Notes under the pieces: model-generated | Database searches by the model: none | Seen by the model: the letters and a program-made list of their open reading frames with translations, nothing else | Told to the model about the DNA's origin: nothing | NCBI GenBank assembly: GCA_028564705.1 | Contig: JAPXFQ010002706.1 | Span: 1,922,001 to 1,986,000 of the forward strand | Direction: 5' to 3' | Source: Apricaphanius iberus | Taxonomy: Eukaryota; Chordata; Actinopteri; Cyprinodontiformes; Aphaniidae | DNA length: 64,000 nt | Translations under genes and position numbers: made by a program | Shown here: positions 22,016-33,830 of the stretch, in pieces | How positions within the stretch are numbered: the stretch's first letter is position 1 | How the letters are laid out: each line of letters opens with the position of its first letter

Positions 22016-24080
22016 GGTTGTAGGTGCATGCAATTCCTAGGTCCAAACACTAGTGGTGCTAATGAGCCAAATTGTAATTTACTTTTATGAAATTTCTGAT
22101 TTATCCTTTTTTGTAGATATATTTATTATATATTTACCAATTTTAAGGAATATGTAAAACGTAAATGACAAAATCATTTGACCAATAATTACATTAAAGA
22201 CAGCTTACATTGATACTATAAAATAAATGCTTCTGAGGATTACTGAAATATTAAGTTCAATATTTGACCAAAATGGTTTCCATGGTTTGACAAAAAATTG
22301 TATGTATCGTGCAACAGTCAGATTATCAGGACAGAAATAGTTGAGGAAAACCTTTTGCCATTTTATTTTAGAGCCGATTTTTTTGTTGTTATCCGGTTAA
22401 GGTGAAGTCATTGTCTTGAACAGAAAATTAGAATTCAATTGAAATTCCTTCAGTAATAATTGGTCAGTTATTCAACAAAAAATAAGGAATTATTGTTTAA
22501 ATAAATAGATAGAAGTTAGTTAACTGAAGCAAATCATAAACGGGACAATTACGTCACTTCAGTAAATTATTTTATGTTTCTCTAAGCATTATTTTATTTA
22601 TCATCAGTAATATTGCAGTTAAGTTTCCTTTCCCACAATTTCTTCAAATCAGAAGATGTCTCTAAATTGTGACCTGTTGAAGCATTACAAAATGTGCCAA
22701 ATAAAATAGCCAACGTGGTCAGAAAAAAGGACTGTCTTTCTGTATCTCATTTGCCATGATAGACCACAACTGTAGTGTTTCTCCTAATAAAATCCCTGAC
22801 CTGTAAGTACTGGAAAATGTTCTTGTTTGAAACAGTGTATTTTTCCAACCAGTTGATTAAATAAGATCAGGGTAAAATCTTCCAAAGAGATCCAGTATGT
22901 TCAGTTGTTCAACAGGGCATTACTGAGCCTTCTCTTGGTGTCCTATTTAGTTTTCTTCCTTTGACCAGCCATTTACAAACATGCTCCCATACTCAGAAAA
23001 ATCCTAGATCCACCACTGATATGCTTGTGTTTGGTCAGCAGCCAGAGATCATTTCATCAGAACAGGGCTCTACAGTGGATATAATTAGTAGTTTGGGCAT
23101 TACATGCTTTATATTGTAAGGACAGTTTATCTAATTTGGTCTTTTGGCGATTTTGAAGACAAGGTGTAGAGAAACAACACAACAGAATGCTGGTTTGTTT
23201 ACATGTGTTTTCAGTGTATTCTATGAGTTGGCTTTAGATTTTTGGAGGAGAGACTGACCATTTTTCTAAACTCTTCTACTTTCCTCTTCTACTACTCATC
23301 AGATGTATTTTTGCTATTATTTTGGCTGTTAAACTTTTTTTTTTTCTCAGCATTTTTCTCCTGATCATAGCTACACCTGGTTTAGTATCCTACTCAGCTA
23401 TAATGCCCTGTTGGATGGGCTAACTAGAAAGGTTTACTAGTAATATGAAAACCCCAAATCCAGGATATCCGAAAGTAACAAAAGTATTGCTTAAAATGTA
23501 GTCTGACGTTTTTGCATCAAAGATTAGGGCTGCTATTTTTGTGGCAAATAGTGCTGTATTTGTGTTGAAATGAATAAAACTATCTTTGTTAATGTGTGCA
23601 ATAACTGCGACCACTCCTATTGTGTAAGGACATTTTGTGATGTACTAGCACCTGCTGGTTTTGATTAGTATGAAAGCACAGGTGTGTCCTTCATTTTTTA
23701 AATTAAGGGGTCAAAGTTACATGTTACTCCTAACATGCCCTAAATTCATATAAAGTAACTATATCATTTTGGAGGCAATTTTAGAGGTCCTGCTAGAAAG
23801 TGTGGTTGTTCATCATTTTGAACGACGGTGTCAAGGAACTCTGGTCAAAATCTATTTTTATCCATCAATTTTTAAAATTAAATATTCAATTATAATTTTC
23901 ATCCATAAGTGATATTTAAGCTGAACAGCAAACTACATATAAATAATGAAGTAAAACAATTGCTCTTAAAATACAAGCAGTTAACCTGCTGTGGCCCAAA
24001 TCCACATCCCACAAGTTTGTCCTGCTCTGCATGAAACTAAAATCCCTACCCAGCAATTATTGCAGATGTTATTGTCATGA
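22016..24080 (+). other. Intronic sequence, mostly unassigned
   Basis: AT-rich DNA with no convincing coding segment. Around 23140-23230 the sequence GACAAGGTGTAGAGAAACAA and following bases resemble 46720-46800, so an old dispersed repeat is likely. Confidence 0.5.
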
Positions 24081-24480
24081 GATTTTGCAGTTTTGTGTTG
24101 GATAGTTGACTTCTCACAGAGGTTTAGATGTTTTTCTGGAGACGGAATCCGTGCTCCGCTGCTAGACTGGAGACTGGAATTAAACACTGCTTCAACCAAA
24201 GTTTTTAAAATAAGGGAACATTTCTCCCTTCTGTTGAAGTGATCAGAAGTCCTAACTGACCCACAAGCTATTACTTTAGAGGGAGGGAATCCTGCAGCAT
24301 GCACCAATAGTTGACAAGACACTGGGCTTCTGGGAGCTACTTGCTCCAAAGCATGAGTAACTGCGCTGTCAGCTCCTGGTTAGTGGGATCAAATGAAATG
24401 AACTCTCATTTAGTTACCTGTAATTTGTAAAGTTGAAAATGTCTCCATGTTTGCAGTAATGCTCAGAGGTGTTAAAACAC
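24080..24480 (+). repeat. Diverged copy of the hAT interior found at 47460-47960
   Basis: The segment CTGGAGACTGGAATTAA, then CTTCAACCAAAGTTTT and TAAAGTTGAAAATGTCT, aligns in order with CTGGAGACTGTAATTAAG, CTTCAGCCAAAGTTTT and TAAAGTTGAAAATATCT inside the hAT at 47119-48263. Termini were not found. Confidence 0.6.
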
Positions 24481-24693
24481 ATTTGTCATGTTAATGGATG
24501 GCATTTAGATTTTTTTTAATTCAGAACAAAAATTCAGCTAACAAATCCCCTGCTGTATAGTAGGATCTACTTTAAGGAAGGCTCAAAAGGGGGAGAATAA
24601 AACATAGTCTTGTAGTCTGTAACAAATATCTGAATAGTAAATACTTGATTTTTCTGATTAGCTTAAGCAGAACTTCCAAATGTTTTCTCACAG

Positions 24694-24887
24694 GTATTGA
24701 GCTCAAGCATCTTTGCCTGGAGTACATGACACCATGGCTTCTAAACCTGGTTCGCTTCTGTAAACACAATGATGATGCCAAACGGCAGCGTGTCACGGCC
24801 ATCCTAGACAAACTTATCACCATGACAATAAATGAAAAGCAGATGTATCCCTCCATCCAAGCTAAGATCTGGGGCAGTCTTGGCCAA
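24694..24887 (+). CDS. nf1: Neurofibromin exon (human old exon 31 / new 40)
   Basis: The 194-bp exon completes a Ser codon and reads IELKHLCLEYMTPWLLNLVR, then KHNDDAKRQRVTAILDKLIT, and ends AKIWGSLGQ before GTGAGT. It corresponds to human residues about 1917-1981 in the helical-repeat region. Acceptor TGTTTTCTCACAG and donor CCAA/GTGAGT are good. The intron is missed when the frame is read straight through, giving a false tail (VSFNLKKTS), because no stop follows at once. Length and phase match human as I recall. Confidence 0.97.
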
Positions 24888-24967
24888 GTGAGTTTTAACC
24901 TCAAGAAAACTTCTTATGAATTTAACCAAGGTGCGGTCACTTTGTAACTCAGTTTTCTTGCCTTTAG
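24888..24967 (+). other. nf1: nf1 intron, 80 bp
   Basis: A minimal intron from GTGAGT to TTGCCTTTAG. It contains nothing else. Confidence 0.95.
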
Positions 24968-25108
24968 ATAACCGATCTGCTTGATGTGGTGTTAGACAGC
25001 TTTATCAAGACAAGTGCCACAGGAGGCCTAGGCTCCATCAAGGCAGAGGTTATGGCTGATACTGCTGTAGCGCTGGCTTCAGGGAATGTTAAACTGGTGT
25101 CCAATAAG
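24968..25108 (+). CDS. nf1: Neurofibromin exon (human old exon 32 / new 41)
   Basis: A 141-bp, 47-codon exon in phase 0 at both ends: ITDLLDVVLDSFIKTSATGG, then LGSIKAEVMADTAVALASGN and VKLVSNK before GTAAGT. It matches human residues about 1982-2028 almost without change. The downstream intron is 37 kb, so splicing must bridge a very long repeat-filled gap here. Confidence 0.97.
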
Positions 25109-26639
25109 GTAAGTTTCTACACAAACAGGAATAATGTTTGTAGTGCATGCAGTCTAAGTTTATTTAAGCTTGAAATGTTTTCGTTGTAATCCCTCCAGAA
25201 GTTTCTATTTTTTCTAGAGAAGGTTGAGGTAAACAACACAATAATTTGTCTTTACTTTCACTGTGAAGAACTACACAGTGAAACTATAGTTCTTCACAGG
25301 ACAAACAACAAACTAGAGAGGTTTTCATATGTATTTCTGTTTTTTCTACCCCAAAACATAGGAATGATATGGGATGGTTTAAATATTTCTCCTGCAGCAT
25401 TTTTCACTGCTACACACTCTTCACCACAGTGTGAAAAGTAAAGTTTTTTTACTAAGTTTAGCTGTTGACAGGAGCTATCAGAGTGAAGCACACAGTGCTG
25501 ATATGGTAATTAAAAAAAGAGGAGTTATGTCTGTAATTTAGAAGTTTATCGGCTTTAAAAGATCAGACGAGAACCGAGCAGCGCATGTTTTACAAGCGCT
25601 GTTGCAAGTAACCAGTGGGGGGGAGTGTTGAGCGCTATTTGATGCGGTCGATGGCGGCAAAACCAGTCGGAAATGAATTAAAAATAGTGGTAAATATGTT
25701 TTACATACCTTCTACGATACTTCTGCTGTCCTTTTTCTGTTTTTATCTGACTGTTAACCAGCTAATAATCTCCTACGAGCTCCATGTTTATTTACTTCTT
25801 CTTTGGCACTCTACCCGGTCTGAGTCTGTACTCTGTCCCCTAGCTGGATTCTTCAATACTACATGCAAAGCCAGTACAAGATGCAATTTGCTACTTGCAT
25901 CAATGCGAGGTTAAAAAACAAGTATACTTTCAGCCTTATAACGTTAAGAATATCTACTAGAATCATAATCTTGTTAATTATTTTCATATCATTCACCTGT
26001 GTCTGGAAAAAAAACACAGTGCAGTCCATTTGACAATAAAATTGGCAATTTAAAGCTTATTTTTTAATATTCGTTTTTATAAGATAATGTGGATATGAAT
26101 GGTCTCGTGTGGAAAAAACAAAACAATCTTTAAATACCGATATGTTATTTAAACATATTGTGATATGAAAATGTTGCTATATCAGCCAGCCCCATGTTAA
26201 GGTAGTTACTGTCACCTGTTGCGTTCTAATGATTAAAAAAAGAGCAACCTAGTCCTTTTGCATTAACAAGATTTATTTTAATATTTTTTACCAAAAAAAA
26301 TCTTTTTTTTTTCTGAAATAACTCGATACATTTTTACATAAGGAAAAATAACTGTTTATAATGTAATTTAGAGATACAGAGATTAGTTTTTCTCAGCATT
26401 TAGATCCAAATCGAAGTAAAAGTGAATTTAACTAAACATAGATATAATTTAACGTAATTAACTGAATATAAATATGAATACAGCACAAACATAAAACAAA
26501 TAAGGAAAAAAGGGTGACAACACAGACAGTAAGCTATAGAGTCACATATCATTAATTGAAATTAAAACTGTCTAACAAAGTAACTAAAAGTTGTTGATGG
26601 ATTTGGATGAAATATCCAGAAAACTTCAGAAATGGGCCA

Positions 26640-27960
26640 AGAAAATTATGCTTTTTTAGTTATTTTTTTAGCCCGAGCAGTCAAAGCGCTGCAAAGGCCC
26701 ATTGTTCCTCAAATGTTATTCATCCGTTAAATTATTTGGCTTTTTGGAGGCCTAAACATATTCAAAAACTCACCATATTTGGCAGGGACTTCAGGTGTGC
26801 GTGAAATGTACATATTCTAAAGGAATATAAAAGGGGCATGTCCAAATAGCTCAGTAGTGCCCCCTAAACTTCATCTACTCCACATGGTTTAACATAGAAA
26901 TTTTTTGTAACTTGGTACACTGTTACAACTCTTCCAGACGAACAATAAACTCCTATAACATCATAGTCCCAGATGCACATGAAGTCGGCCGTTTGGGGTC
27001 AACAGGTTAGTTTTACCATTTTACACATTGAACTTTGGCGAACTCCTCACTGGAATGTTGACTGATTGCTTTCAAAATCGGTCAGGATGACCATGCTGAC
27101 AGTTTTGGAAAGAGGGTTTGCCTGTGGCAGCATGGGGAAGCTTGGCTCTTATATATGTCATAAAAGAACAAACTCCTCTTTCCATCATGACTTAAATACT
27201 TACATATGACTGAGCATCTTCTCAAGCATGGGGGATCAAACATGTTTAGAAGGATTTTGTTCCACGGTATTAGCTTTTTGCCAACTAATTCAAAGGGGTA
27301 TTATCTTCCCTTTTAAACGTCACTGCTCTAACATGCTTACGGGCTGTCATCACACACCACCACTGAACACGGTATTAAAGTAATTTCCTCATGTAATTTT
27401 ATCTCCGCCCCATTACAACAGGCAGTGAAATGTTTCAGTAAGAAAGGTCAGTATTATGCACCTTGGACAGTGACTCAAGAGAGGCTGCTTTAATTTTTTG
27501 TACAGAGCTCAGGGGTTTAGAAAGAGAGTGTGGCTGTAGCAGCATGGCAAAATCCTGTTATGATGCCATAGAAATACGTTTGGCTCTAATTTCCACACAT
27601 ATCATCTGATCTGCTCTAAATTCAACTACATGGACATTAATTGGGCCCTAAACACATATGTACAGAAATATTTGGTGGTTGGCCTAAAACCTGCACAGTG
27701 CCCCCTAAAATTATTAAAACAATCCTTATCAAGCAATGGTTTTAACTAGTATTGTGAAATACAAAATAATGTTAAAGGGTCCTCTCATGAGGTTGGCCAT
27801 TTTGGTTGAAAGCTATTATTCTAACCTTTTAAACACTTTCTCATACTGATCTTATCATGAGGCTTGGTGTAAGTAGTGAGATGGCGTTTAGTCGATGATG
27901 CGTGAGTGTCATGGTCGCACCACAGGCGGGGGTTGCCTGAGGCTGCTTGCAGCTTTAACT
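26640..27960. repeat. Unclassified interspersed repeat
   Basis: Repeat-like text such as CATGTCCAAATAGCTCAGTA near GTGCCCCCTAAACTTCAT, and the end GGGGGTTGCCTGAGGCTGCT TGCAGCTTTAA, are of a kind frequent in fish introns. CACAGTGCCCCCTAAAAT near 27695 echoes the left motif. Superfamily not identified. Confidence 0.45.
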
Positions 27961-28379
27961 ACGTTTTTTTTCTGATTGATTCAGTTTATATTTTTATGAG
28001 CGGTGACTGTCCAAACCTTATGTTATAGATACATGTGTTAATATTAAAGCCAAAGTGCTACTGGATGTCCATTAACATTATATCTCCTCTTGTGTGTGCG
28101 TGTGTTAAAATGTATACAACAGTAAAATGTATCTTGCCTGGCCGGGCAGCTCTCTGGTTGCTCAGCATCCCTAAACCTCTTATCCTACCCCTGTTTCTGA
28201 AAGAAAATGCTAGAAGTTCTTTAAGATTTAAGTGTTAAATTAATCAGATGTACATCAAGAAATTTTCCAAAGTGATAGTGGTAGCTACATGAAGCTCTTT
28301 CCCTGGATCAGAGCAATTTTTCCCGAGTGCAGATTTGAGGTGTGAATCTTCACAAGTCTAAGAATTCTATATGATTACG

Positions 28380-28755
28380 ATTATAATGTCAATGATTCAA
28401 TTCGATATCTCGATAAATCACAATGTGTCACGATTATGTGTGGAAATAATCATCTTACCTTGAATGTGAACAAAACAAAGGAGATGATTGTCTATTTCAG
28501 AAGAAACAGGGATAAGTCAAAGAATGTCTCCATCATGGGAGTGGAGATGGTTGAGGAGTACAAATACCTCAGAGTTTACCTGGACAACAGACTAGACTGG
28601 AGAATCAACAGTGAAGCTGTCTACAAGACGGGACAGAGCAGACTGTACTTTTTGAGGAAGCTGAGGTTCTTCAAGGTTTGCAGCAAGATGCTGCAAATCT
28701 TCTACAACTCTGCTGAGACTGGACATCTGGCAAAGCTAATTCATCCTCTGGTCTA
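28380..28755 (+). pseudogene. Non-LTR reverse transcriptase C-terminal fragment
   Basis: Frame NNHLTLNVNKTKEMIVYFRR, then EEYKYLRVYLDNRLDWRINS and GQSRLYFLRKLRFFKVCSKM. This is the thumb-like region after the catalytic YADD box in fish LINE proteins (L-N-x-x-K-T-K-E-M-I-x-x-F-R, Y-L-G-V-x-x-D). The catalytic part is absent. It is preceded by an hAT-like TCGATATCTCGATAAATCAC scrap. Confidence 0.7.
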
Positions 28756-28908
28756 GATTTTCTGCACAAAATCTCTATGTATTCTGTGAGATTTACCATT
28801 TAAAAAAAATGAGAATCATGTTTACTTGGCGTCCTAAAGTACTTCATTGATATATAATATGGAATGCACTGAAATAAATAAAGGAACTTGGGTAATATAT
28901 TAACTTAA

Positions 28909-30014
28909 AGGAGACATATCATGGAAAATCCACTTTTTTAGCCCTTAAATGCATGTGAATGTGTATTTTGGGTGTTTAGGAGTAAAGACAACTTACATTT
29001 ATTCTCTTCTGGTGCTGTGTTTATATCTATACATTCGTTTTTGGTCATATTTTTCAGTCTGTTTAGTTTTCTCTATTCGCTGTTACGTTTTCTCGTCTAT
29101 TACGTCACAGCATTTGTTGTTGAACTGCCAAATAAGGTAATAAACTTCGGGCTAACCAATTTCGTGAAGCTGCCATTTTTTCTCCCCCACAGCGATTTTG
29201 TAGTCCAAGGTCAGTCATGTCGAAGTTACAAGAAAGCAAGTCAAAATGTTCAGTTATTGGGTGTATTAACCCACACAAATCCCTACATCAACCCCCAGCA
29301 TCAGAGCCTCTGAGAAGTGCCTGGTTAAATTTTATTTTTAGTGGAAATATACCGACATCCGTGGGGAAAGTTCTCCTGGTTTGCGCGAAGACGAGTGCTT
29401 CAGCAACCTTGGTCTGTATCAGGAGGGATTTGCCAAAAAGACTTTGTCTGATTGAGGGGTCAGTTCCTTCTCTCCACGGAAAAGACAGACAAAACAAAGC
29501 GGTAAGCTTCAAATAACACTAAAATGAACCACATTGGTAGATTGTTTAGTGCAACTTCTTTGTGTCTCCGAAACTGTTAGGGAACCACTCAAATTATTAT
29601 GGAATGTTCACAACGGAAAAGTTTGTTAAATTTCCCTGTCACAGTGAGCGATATTCACTGACACTGAAGCAGCAACTCTACAGTGGGAGATGTGACCGTC
29701 TCAGTTTCTTTGGATTTAGTTTTCATAAACAGAACAGTTTTACCCCACACCATGTAAAAATGTAAGACCCAGTGAGAGTACTTTTTAAGTAGAAAATGTT
29801 CCATGCCTCAAAGGAAAAACACCATCTCATGCCTACAGACTCTGCTTTGTCCAACTATGAGATGCTTTAATTTTTTTATTAGATGCTTCATACCAAATCT
29901 ATAATTGCTGAAAATATATTAAGCATTGTACATGCAACCTCAGGTAAATCTCATAGAAATATTTTTTATTTTGCTTTGTCTTTAAGGTTGGCTCTGTTTG
30001 ACCTTCAATCCCCT
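28909..30014 (+). mobile_element. Kolobok-type element with TTAA duplication
   Basis: TTAA flanks both ends (28905-28908, 30015-30018). Ends read AGGAGACATATC and, reverse complemented, AGGGGATTGAAGG: short imperfect inverted repeats. A THAP-domain fragment inside (29217-29516) fits Kolobok, whose transposases carry THAP fingers. At 1106 bp it is non-autonomous. Confidence 0.75.
29217..29516 (+). pseudogene. THAP zinc-finger fragment of Kolobok transposase
   Basis: Frame MSKLQESKSKCSVIGCINPH, with the first zinc-ligand pair as C-x4-C, then EPLRSAWLNFIFSGNIP and KVLLVCAK, the third Cys. A short deletion then removes the usual His and shifts the frame; the family sequence resumes in the next frame as DECFSNLGLYQEGFAKK, ending near GSVPSL. 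The finger has lost its fourth ligand. Confidence 0.72.
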
Positions 30015-30165
30015 TTAAGCTTGATTTAAATTCATGGTCCTATGGCTAAAAAAAACAGCCCAAGATAAACATGGTGGTAGTAAACCCAGGAGACATTTGT
30101 TTTCACGGACAGCATGAGCCAAACATAAGTTATATTAATTAATTTTAAAAATTGAGGACAGGCCT

Positions 30166-30211
30166 TATATATATATGTATGTATGTATCTATGTATGTAT
30201 ATGTGTGTGTG
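30166..30211. repeat. Mixed (TA)/(GTAT)/(TG) microsatellite
   Basis: ATATATATATGTATGTATGT followed by further GTAT and TG units. Confidence 0.9.
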
Positions 30212-30663
30212 TTGAGTTTTTGTTTGCACTAAATGGGGTGTTGTAGAGCCCTGCATGAATTGTAGTCATTACTTACATAGCAGAAGTCCAATTCCAAATC
30301 TTCTGTAAATTCCAAGTGACTTACAGCAAGCAAAAAGAAAAAGTAATCCACCCACTATCCATCATCTGTGTGCTTTGGGTCTATTTCAGCCTGCTACCCA
30401 GATAAACAAACGCAACATACACAGGCAGACACAATAGAAAATCCTGGGCCTGGCTCCTATTATGACACACATCAGTTCGGCTTTGAATAGTGGTCATTGT
30501 GAAGACTGTTGTCTAAGAAATGGTAGGCAGTGTTTGCTTACTGCTGACCTGCTTCTCGTTTAAAGTGGCTTTACCAAACTGTTGCACTAATGGTTATCAC
30601 ACTAACATTTATCTTGAGTGATACAATCATGCCTGCAAAGCATTAAATACATGTACAATATAA

Positions 30664-31270
30664 AACTCAGAATCAGAAATAATTTATTGATCCCACAAGG
30701 GGAAATTCATTTCAGTACAGCCTGATCAAGAGTAGACATACATTTGTTACACATCACAGATCCAGGCATACCATGGTTTCTGCAGTCAGCTTGTGCGGTG
30801 CGACCACATAGCAGATAAGAAACAGACACACAAGGTGAGGTTGGTCCTTAGTGAAGAGTCAAAAAACAGGTCATAGAAAAAAAGCACACCTAAACATTTA
30901 AGCACACATATTTAGACATTAACAATGACATATCAGGAGGGATGTGCGGGTATGAGCTCCAGTCCACAGGGTAACGTGCTGCCACCAAGGCGTGCTGTCA
31001 TCGAGCTTTCTGGTGCAGGAGAGAGCATTAGGATACAGCGAGACAGTGTGCGTATGTTAGTGTGTGTGTCTGAATTCCATGACCGTGTGTGCGTCAATAG
31101 ATGCAGGTGGACGGGGAGGGGGGGGGTTGGCGGGACACTCTGTTTACATTCCTCTCACGGGCATTTGATTGTAGACCAGTTGAAGGTCTACATGGGAGCC
31201 AAAATAATAATTATTTGGATAACAGGGAGAGAACATTTCCTTCCTTCCCCCTCAGTCTATCAGCGGTTTC
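30664..31270 (-). repeat. 3' end of a LINE/SINE-like element, minus strand
   Basis: Read on the minus strand it ends GGGATCAATAAATTATTTCT, a 3' tail seen in many fish retroposons, preceded by GAATTTCCCCTTGTG. The interior has no clear coding region. The 5' limit is approximate. Confidence 0.5.
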
Positions 31271-31306
31271 TTTTATGAGTCTAATTCAACCAAATTAAAC
31301 TTCTGA

Positions 31307-31645
31307 TTAAAGTTCCGGATCCATTAATTTCCAGTTGCACCAATGCGGATTGGTGCAACTGGAAATTAATGGATCCGACAGTTTCTCCAAGTCTGATGAT
31401 AATTTGCGAATGAGTCCCTGAGTGCCGGCCAGATCACCTCTTGCAGTATCCTGTCTGCGTCCCAGCTCACAAAGCATCTGGTTCTGAGTCCCGTAAGCAC
31501 GAATCAACACTTCCGACTGTTCCTTCAGCTTTCCAATCGCTTCCAGAATGGTCTCCAATCTCACCCATGTTTCACATCTTTGTTGCTCCATTTTATGGTA
31601 GATCCAGTAACTGCCCATTCCAATCAGCAGAAACCCGATCACCAT
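31307..31645 (-). CDS. Unrecognised membrane-anchored coiled-coil ORF
   Basis: 112 residues. Residues 1-18 form a hydrophobic segment (MVIGFLLIGMGSYWIYHK), then a charged amphipathic coiled coil to about residue 90 (LETILEAIGKLKEQSEVLIR; GLIRKLSSDLEKL). The C-terminal 18 or so residues come from the hairpin arm at 31316-31377 and look like a false tail. I do not recognise the family. It may be a fragment of a mobile-element gene or of a small host protein; no splice signals were found with confidence. Confidence 0.3.
   Translation of the reverse strand: MVIGFLLIGMGSYWIYHKMEQQRCETWVRLETILEAIGKLKEQSEVLIRAYGTQNQMLCELGRRQDTARGDLAGTQGLIRKLSSDLEKLSDPLISSCTNPHWCNWKLMDPEL
31316..31377. repeat. Perfect 29-bp inverted repeat with 4-base loop
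   Basis: Left arm 31316-31344 starts CGGATCCATTAATTTCC; loop GCGG 31345-31348; right arm 31349-31377 is its exact complement. Such a perfect arm with a tiny loop can be a recent foldback duplication or an assembly artefact. Confidence 0.93.
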
Positions 31646-31716
31646 AACCCTGAATAGCCAGATGTCTTCTGCGTCCTCTTGCGAGAGTATTGACAGACAC
31701 CGCAGCTGAAACTTTT

Positions 31717-32252
31717 GCTCTATTCCAGTTAACTTTTCCGAGTCGGAAAGTCGGAAATCTCGCAGTTGTCTCGTGTCATTTCACAGTGACACGCCCCCTT
31801 TAGGTCGGAATATATGAGCTCCAACTCGGAACTCTGAGAGTAGACCGAGTAGAGGGGGGTCAAGTCTGAAACAAAGATGGCTGCGCCGTAGTTCAGATAT
31901 ATTTTCTTTGTAGTCGCACTGTTGGTCATTTCAATGTCTTTTTTTAAATGGTCTTACACACTTGACTACATTTCTGCTTTAATGCGGTCACCAATTCATA
32001 AATTGCACAGCCTTGCTGTGCCTGCAATACAACGTACAGCTTTGCTTTTCATGATGGTCTGCTGAAGATGCTATGCCGCTAACAACAATAGCAATAACTA
32101 GCCCGCCGCTCAACAGCTGCTGCCCTCAAAGCGTCCATATTCTTTCTGACTCGGAGTGTAGCAAGACAACCTGGAATGCTTTAAGTCTGTAATGACGTCA
32201 CGTTTTCGTGTACAGCAACTCGGACGCCCGAGTTTCCAAGACAAATGGAATG
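31717..32252. mobile_element. MITE-like element with TCCGAGTCGG motifs
   Basis: The left end CTCTATTCCAGTTAACTTTT followed by CCGAGTCGGAAAGTC, and the right end reverse complemented GCTGCATTCCATTTGTCTTG followed by GAAACTCGGGCG, share ATTCCA-TT and CTCGG blocks. Several ACTCGGA motifs lie inside. Borders and superfamily are uncertain. Confidence 0.5.
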
Positions 32253-32739
32253 CAGCATAAGTCCAAGCGTCCAGCACGTAGCTTGCCGGATACGTCGTGG
32301 CAGGTTGCCCCCTACAAGTGCTTTGTAAAGTTGAGTAGATTTTATCAATAGCATTCAGAGACCACCTGACCATTTTCATCTTTTCAGCTTATTCAGTTTT
32401 GGTTCAGAGAAAAATGCAAAAAGACATTCCGGATAGAGGCACAGGACACAGAGAGCTGTGGGATAAGACACAGGAGGAGGAGGGAGAGAAAAAAGTGTGC
32501 GTCCTCTCTAAGAGCCGGAAGAAGACAGTTTCACCAAGATGTGCTTTTTGGGAAAGTTATGCATTTGTTTCAAATAACTTGTTCTGATACACACTTCACT
32601 TGAACTAGGTAGCAAAATATAGAATGAAAATTTGCTGCTGCTTGATTGATTACAACTATATATTATATCGATTTTTATTTTATGTTTACATTTGTTGAAA
32701 TTAACGTTAATTTAAGCAGTGTGTCACAAGACAGAAATA

Positions 32740-33240
32740 TTTTTTGCATTTATTAGTGTGTGGTTGGATGCTGCAATGGGGCAAAACAGTTGCAGTCATA
32801 GACCATTTGGTTCCCTAGGCGAGCTTGACTGATGGCGCCCCTTGCCCACGAAAAAATAAGTCATGTCCAAAGAATTGCACATTTATTTAAATAATGATAG
32901 TATAACAATAACAATATAACATGTGCAAAGGAATAAAGCTGTTCCATAATAAATATACAAAAAAATTACTTTTAACTTGAACAGTAAAAGATGCAACATC
33001 TGAGAACAAAAAGTGCACACTAAAGAATCCAAACAAAAAATAAATTAACAATAAAACGTGTGAAAAATTATATACTGTAAAATGGGATTCACATAAATAC
33101 ACTATATACACAATATTTATGTCAAAGTATTGTTATAGATGGAGATGACAAAAACTGTTGAAAAAATAGAAATTATAATTTGTTTTTCTCGCCGCATATT
33201 TGGCGCCCCTCACTAGGTGGCGCCCTGTAGGAAGGACTGC
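32740..33240. repeat. Unclassified repeat with GGCGCCCC ends
   Basis: GATGGCGCCCCTTGCCCACG (32833) and TTTGGCGCCCCTCACTAGG (33199) bracket an AT-rich segment. Resembles a DNA-transposon remnant; not classified. Confidence 0.35.
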
Positions 33241-33249
33241 CACTGAGAA

Positions 33250-33830
33250 CAGATAGCTGTCCAAGGACACCAGGGACAAGATTGTAGACCTGCACAGGAC
33301 TGGGATGAGCCAATCTACAATATGCAAGTAGTAGTAGTGATGATGTATAGAAAATGGAACTCTTTAGTATAAATTCCACTCAACAAGTTTGGAATGGGAA
33401 AATTGCCAAGTTGTATCCCTAGAACACCATACCAAAAAGAAGCATGTGGGTGGGAAAATTATGCTTTAAGGCGGCTTTTCTGCAAAGGGGACAAGACGAC
33501 TGATCTGTATTAAGGGAATAGGAAAGGATTAATGATTGAATGAATGATTAATGATTAATAATTATTTTTTGGCAAAAACCTCCTTCCATCAGTGAGAGCA
33601 GTGAAGATGGAACGTGTCTCCCAAACACAGCACCCGGACAATGAAGAAGTGGCTACATAAAAAGCATTCTAAGGCTCTGGAATGGCCATGCCAGTCTCTA
33701 GACCACCATCCAATATAGAATTTGTGGAGGGGATTTAAAGTTTTTTTTGCCCAGCGACAGCCTCAAAATATCACAGCTCTGGAGAAGATCTGCATGGAAG
33801 AACGAGACAAAATAGTACGGGTGAATAGTA
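33250..33830 (+). pseudogene. Fossil Tc1 transposase with deletions
   Basis: The text CTGTCCAAGGACACCAGGGA through GACCTGCACAGGACTGGGAT matches the transposase N terminus. Later GGACAAGACGACTGATC, GCTCTGGAATGGCCATGCCA and CACCATCCAATATAGAATTT match the DDE domain around the third acidic residue, here mutated. Stops and gaps throughout; related to the Tc1 at 14481. Confidence 0.78.

Larger units (their letters stand above)
17475..24693 (+). other. nf1: nf1 intron, 7.2 kb, repeat-rich
   Basis: GTAAGT to TTTTCTCACAG. It contains an old Tc1 (17869-19677) split by a short element, an hAT MITE (19873-20727), a Harbinger-type MITE (21506-22012) and a diverged repeat near 24080-24480. The stretch 22016-24080 is AT-rich with no gene that I recognise. 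Confidence 0.92.
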
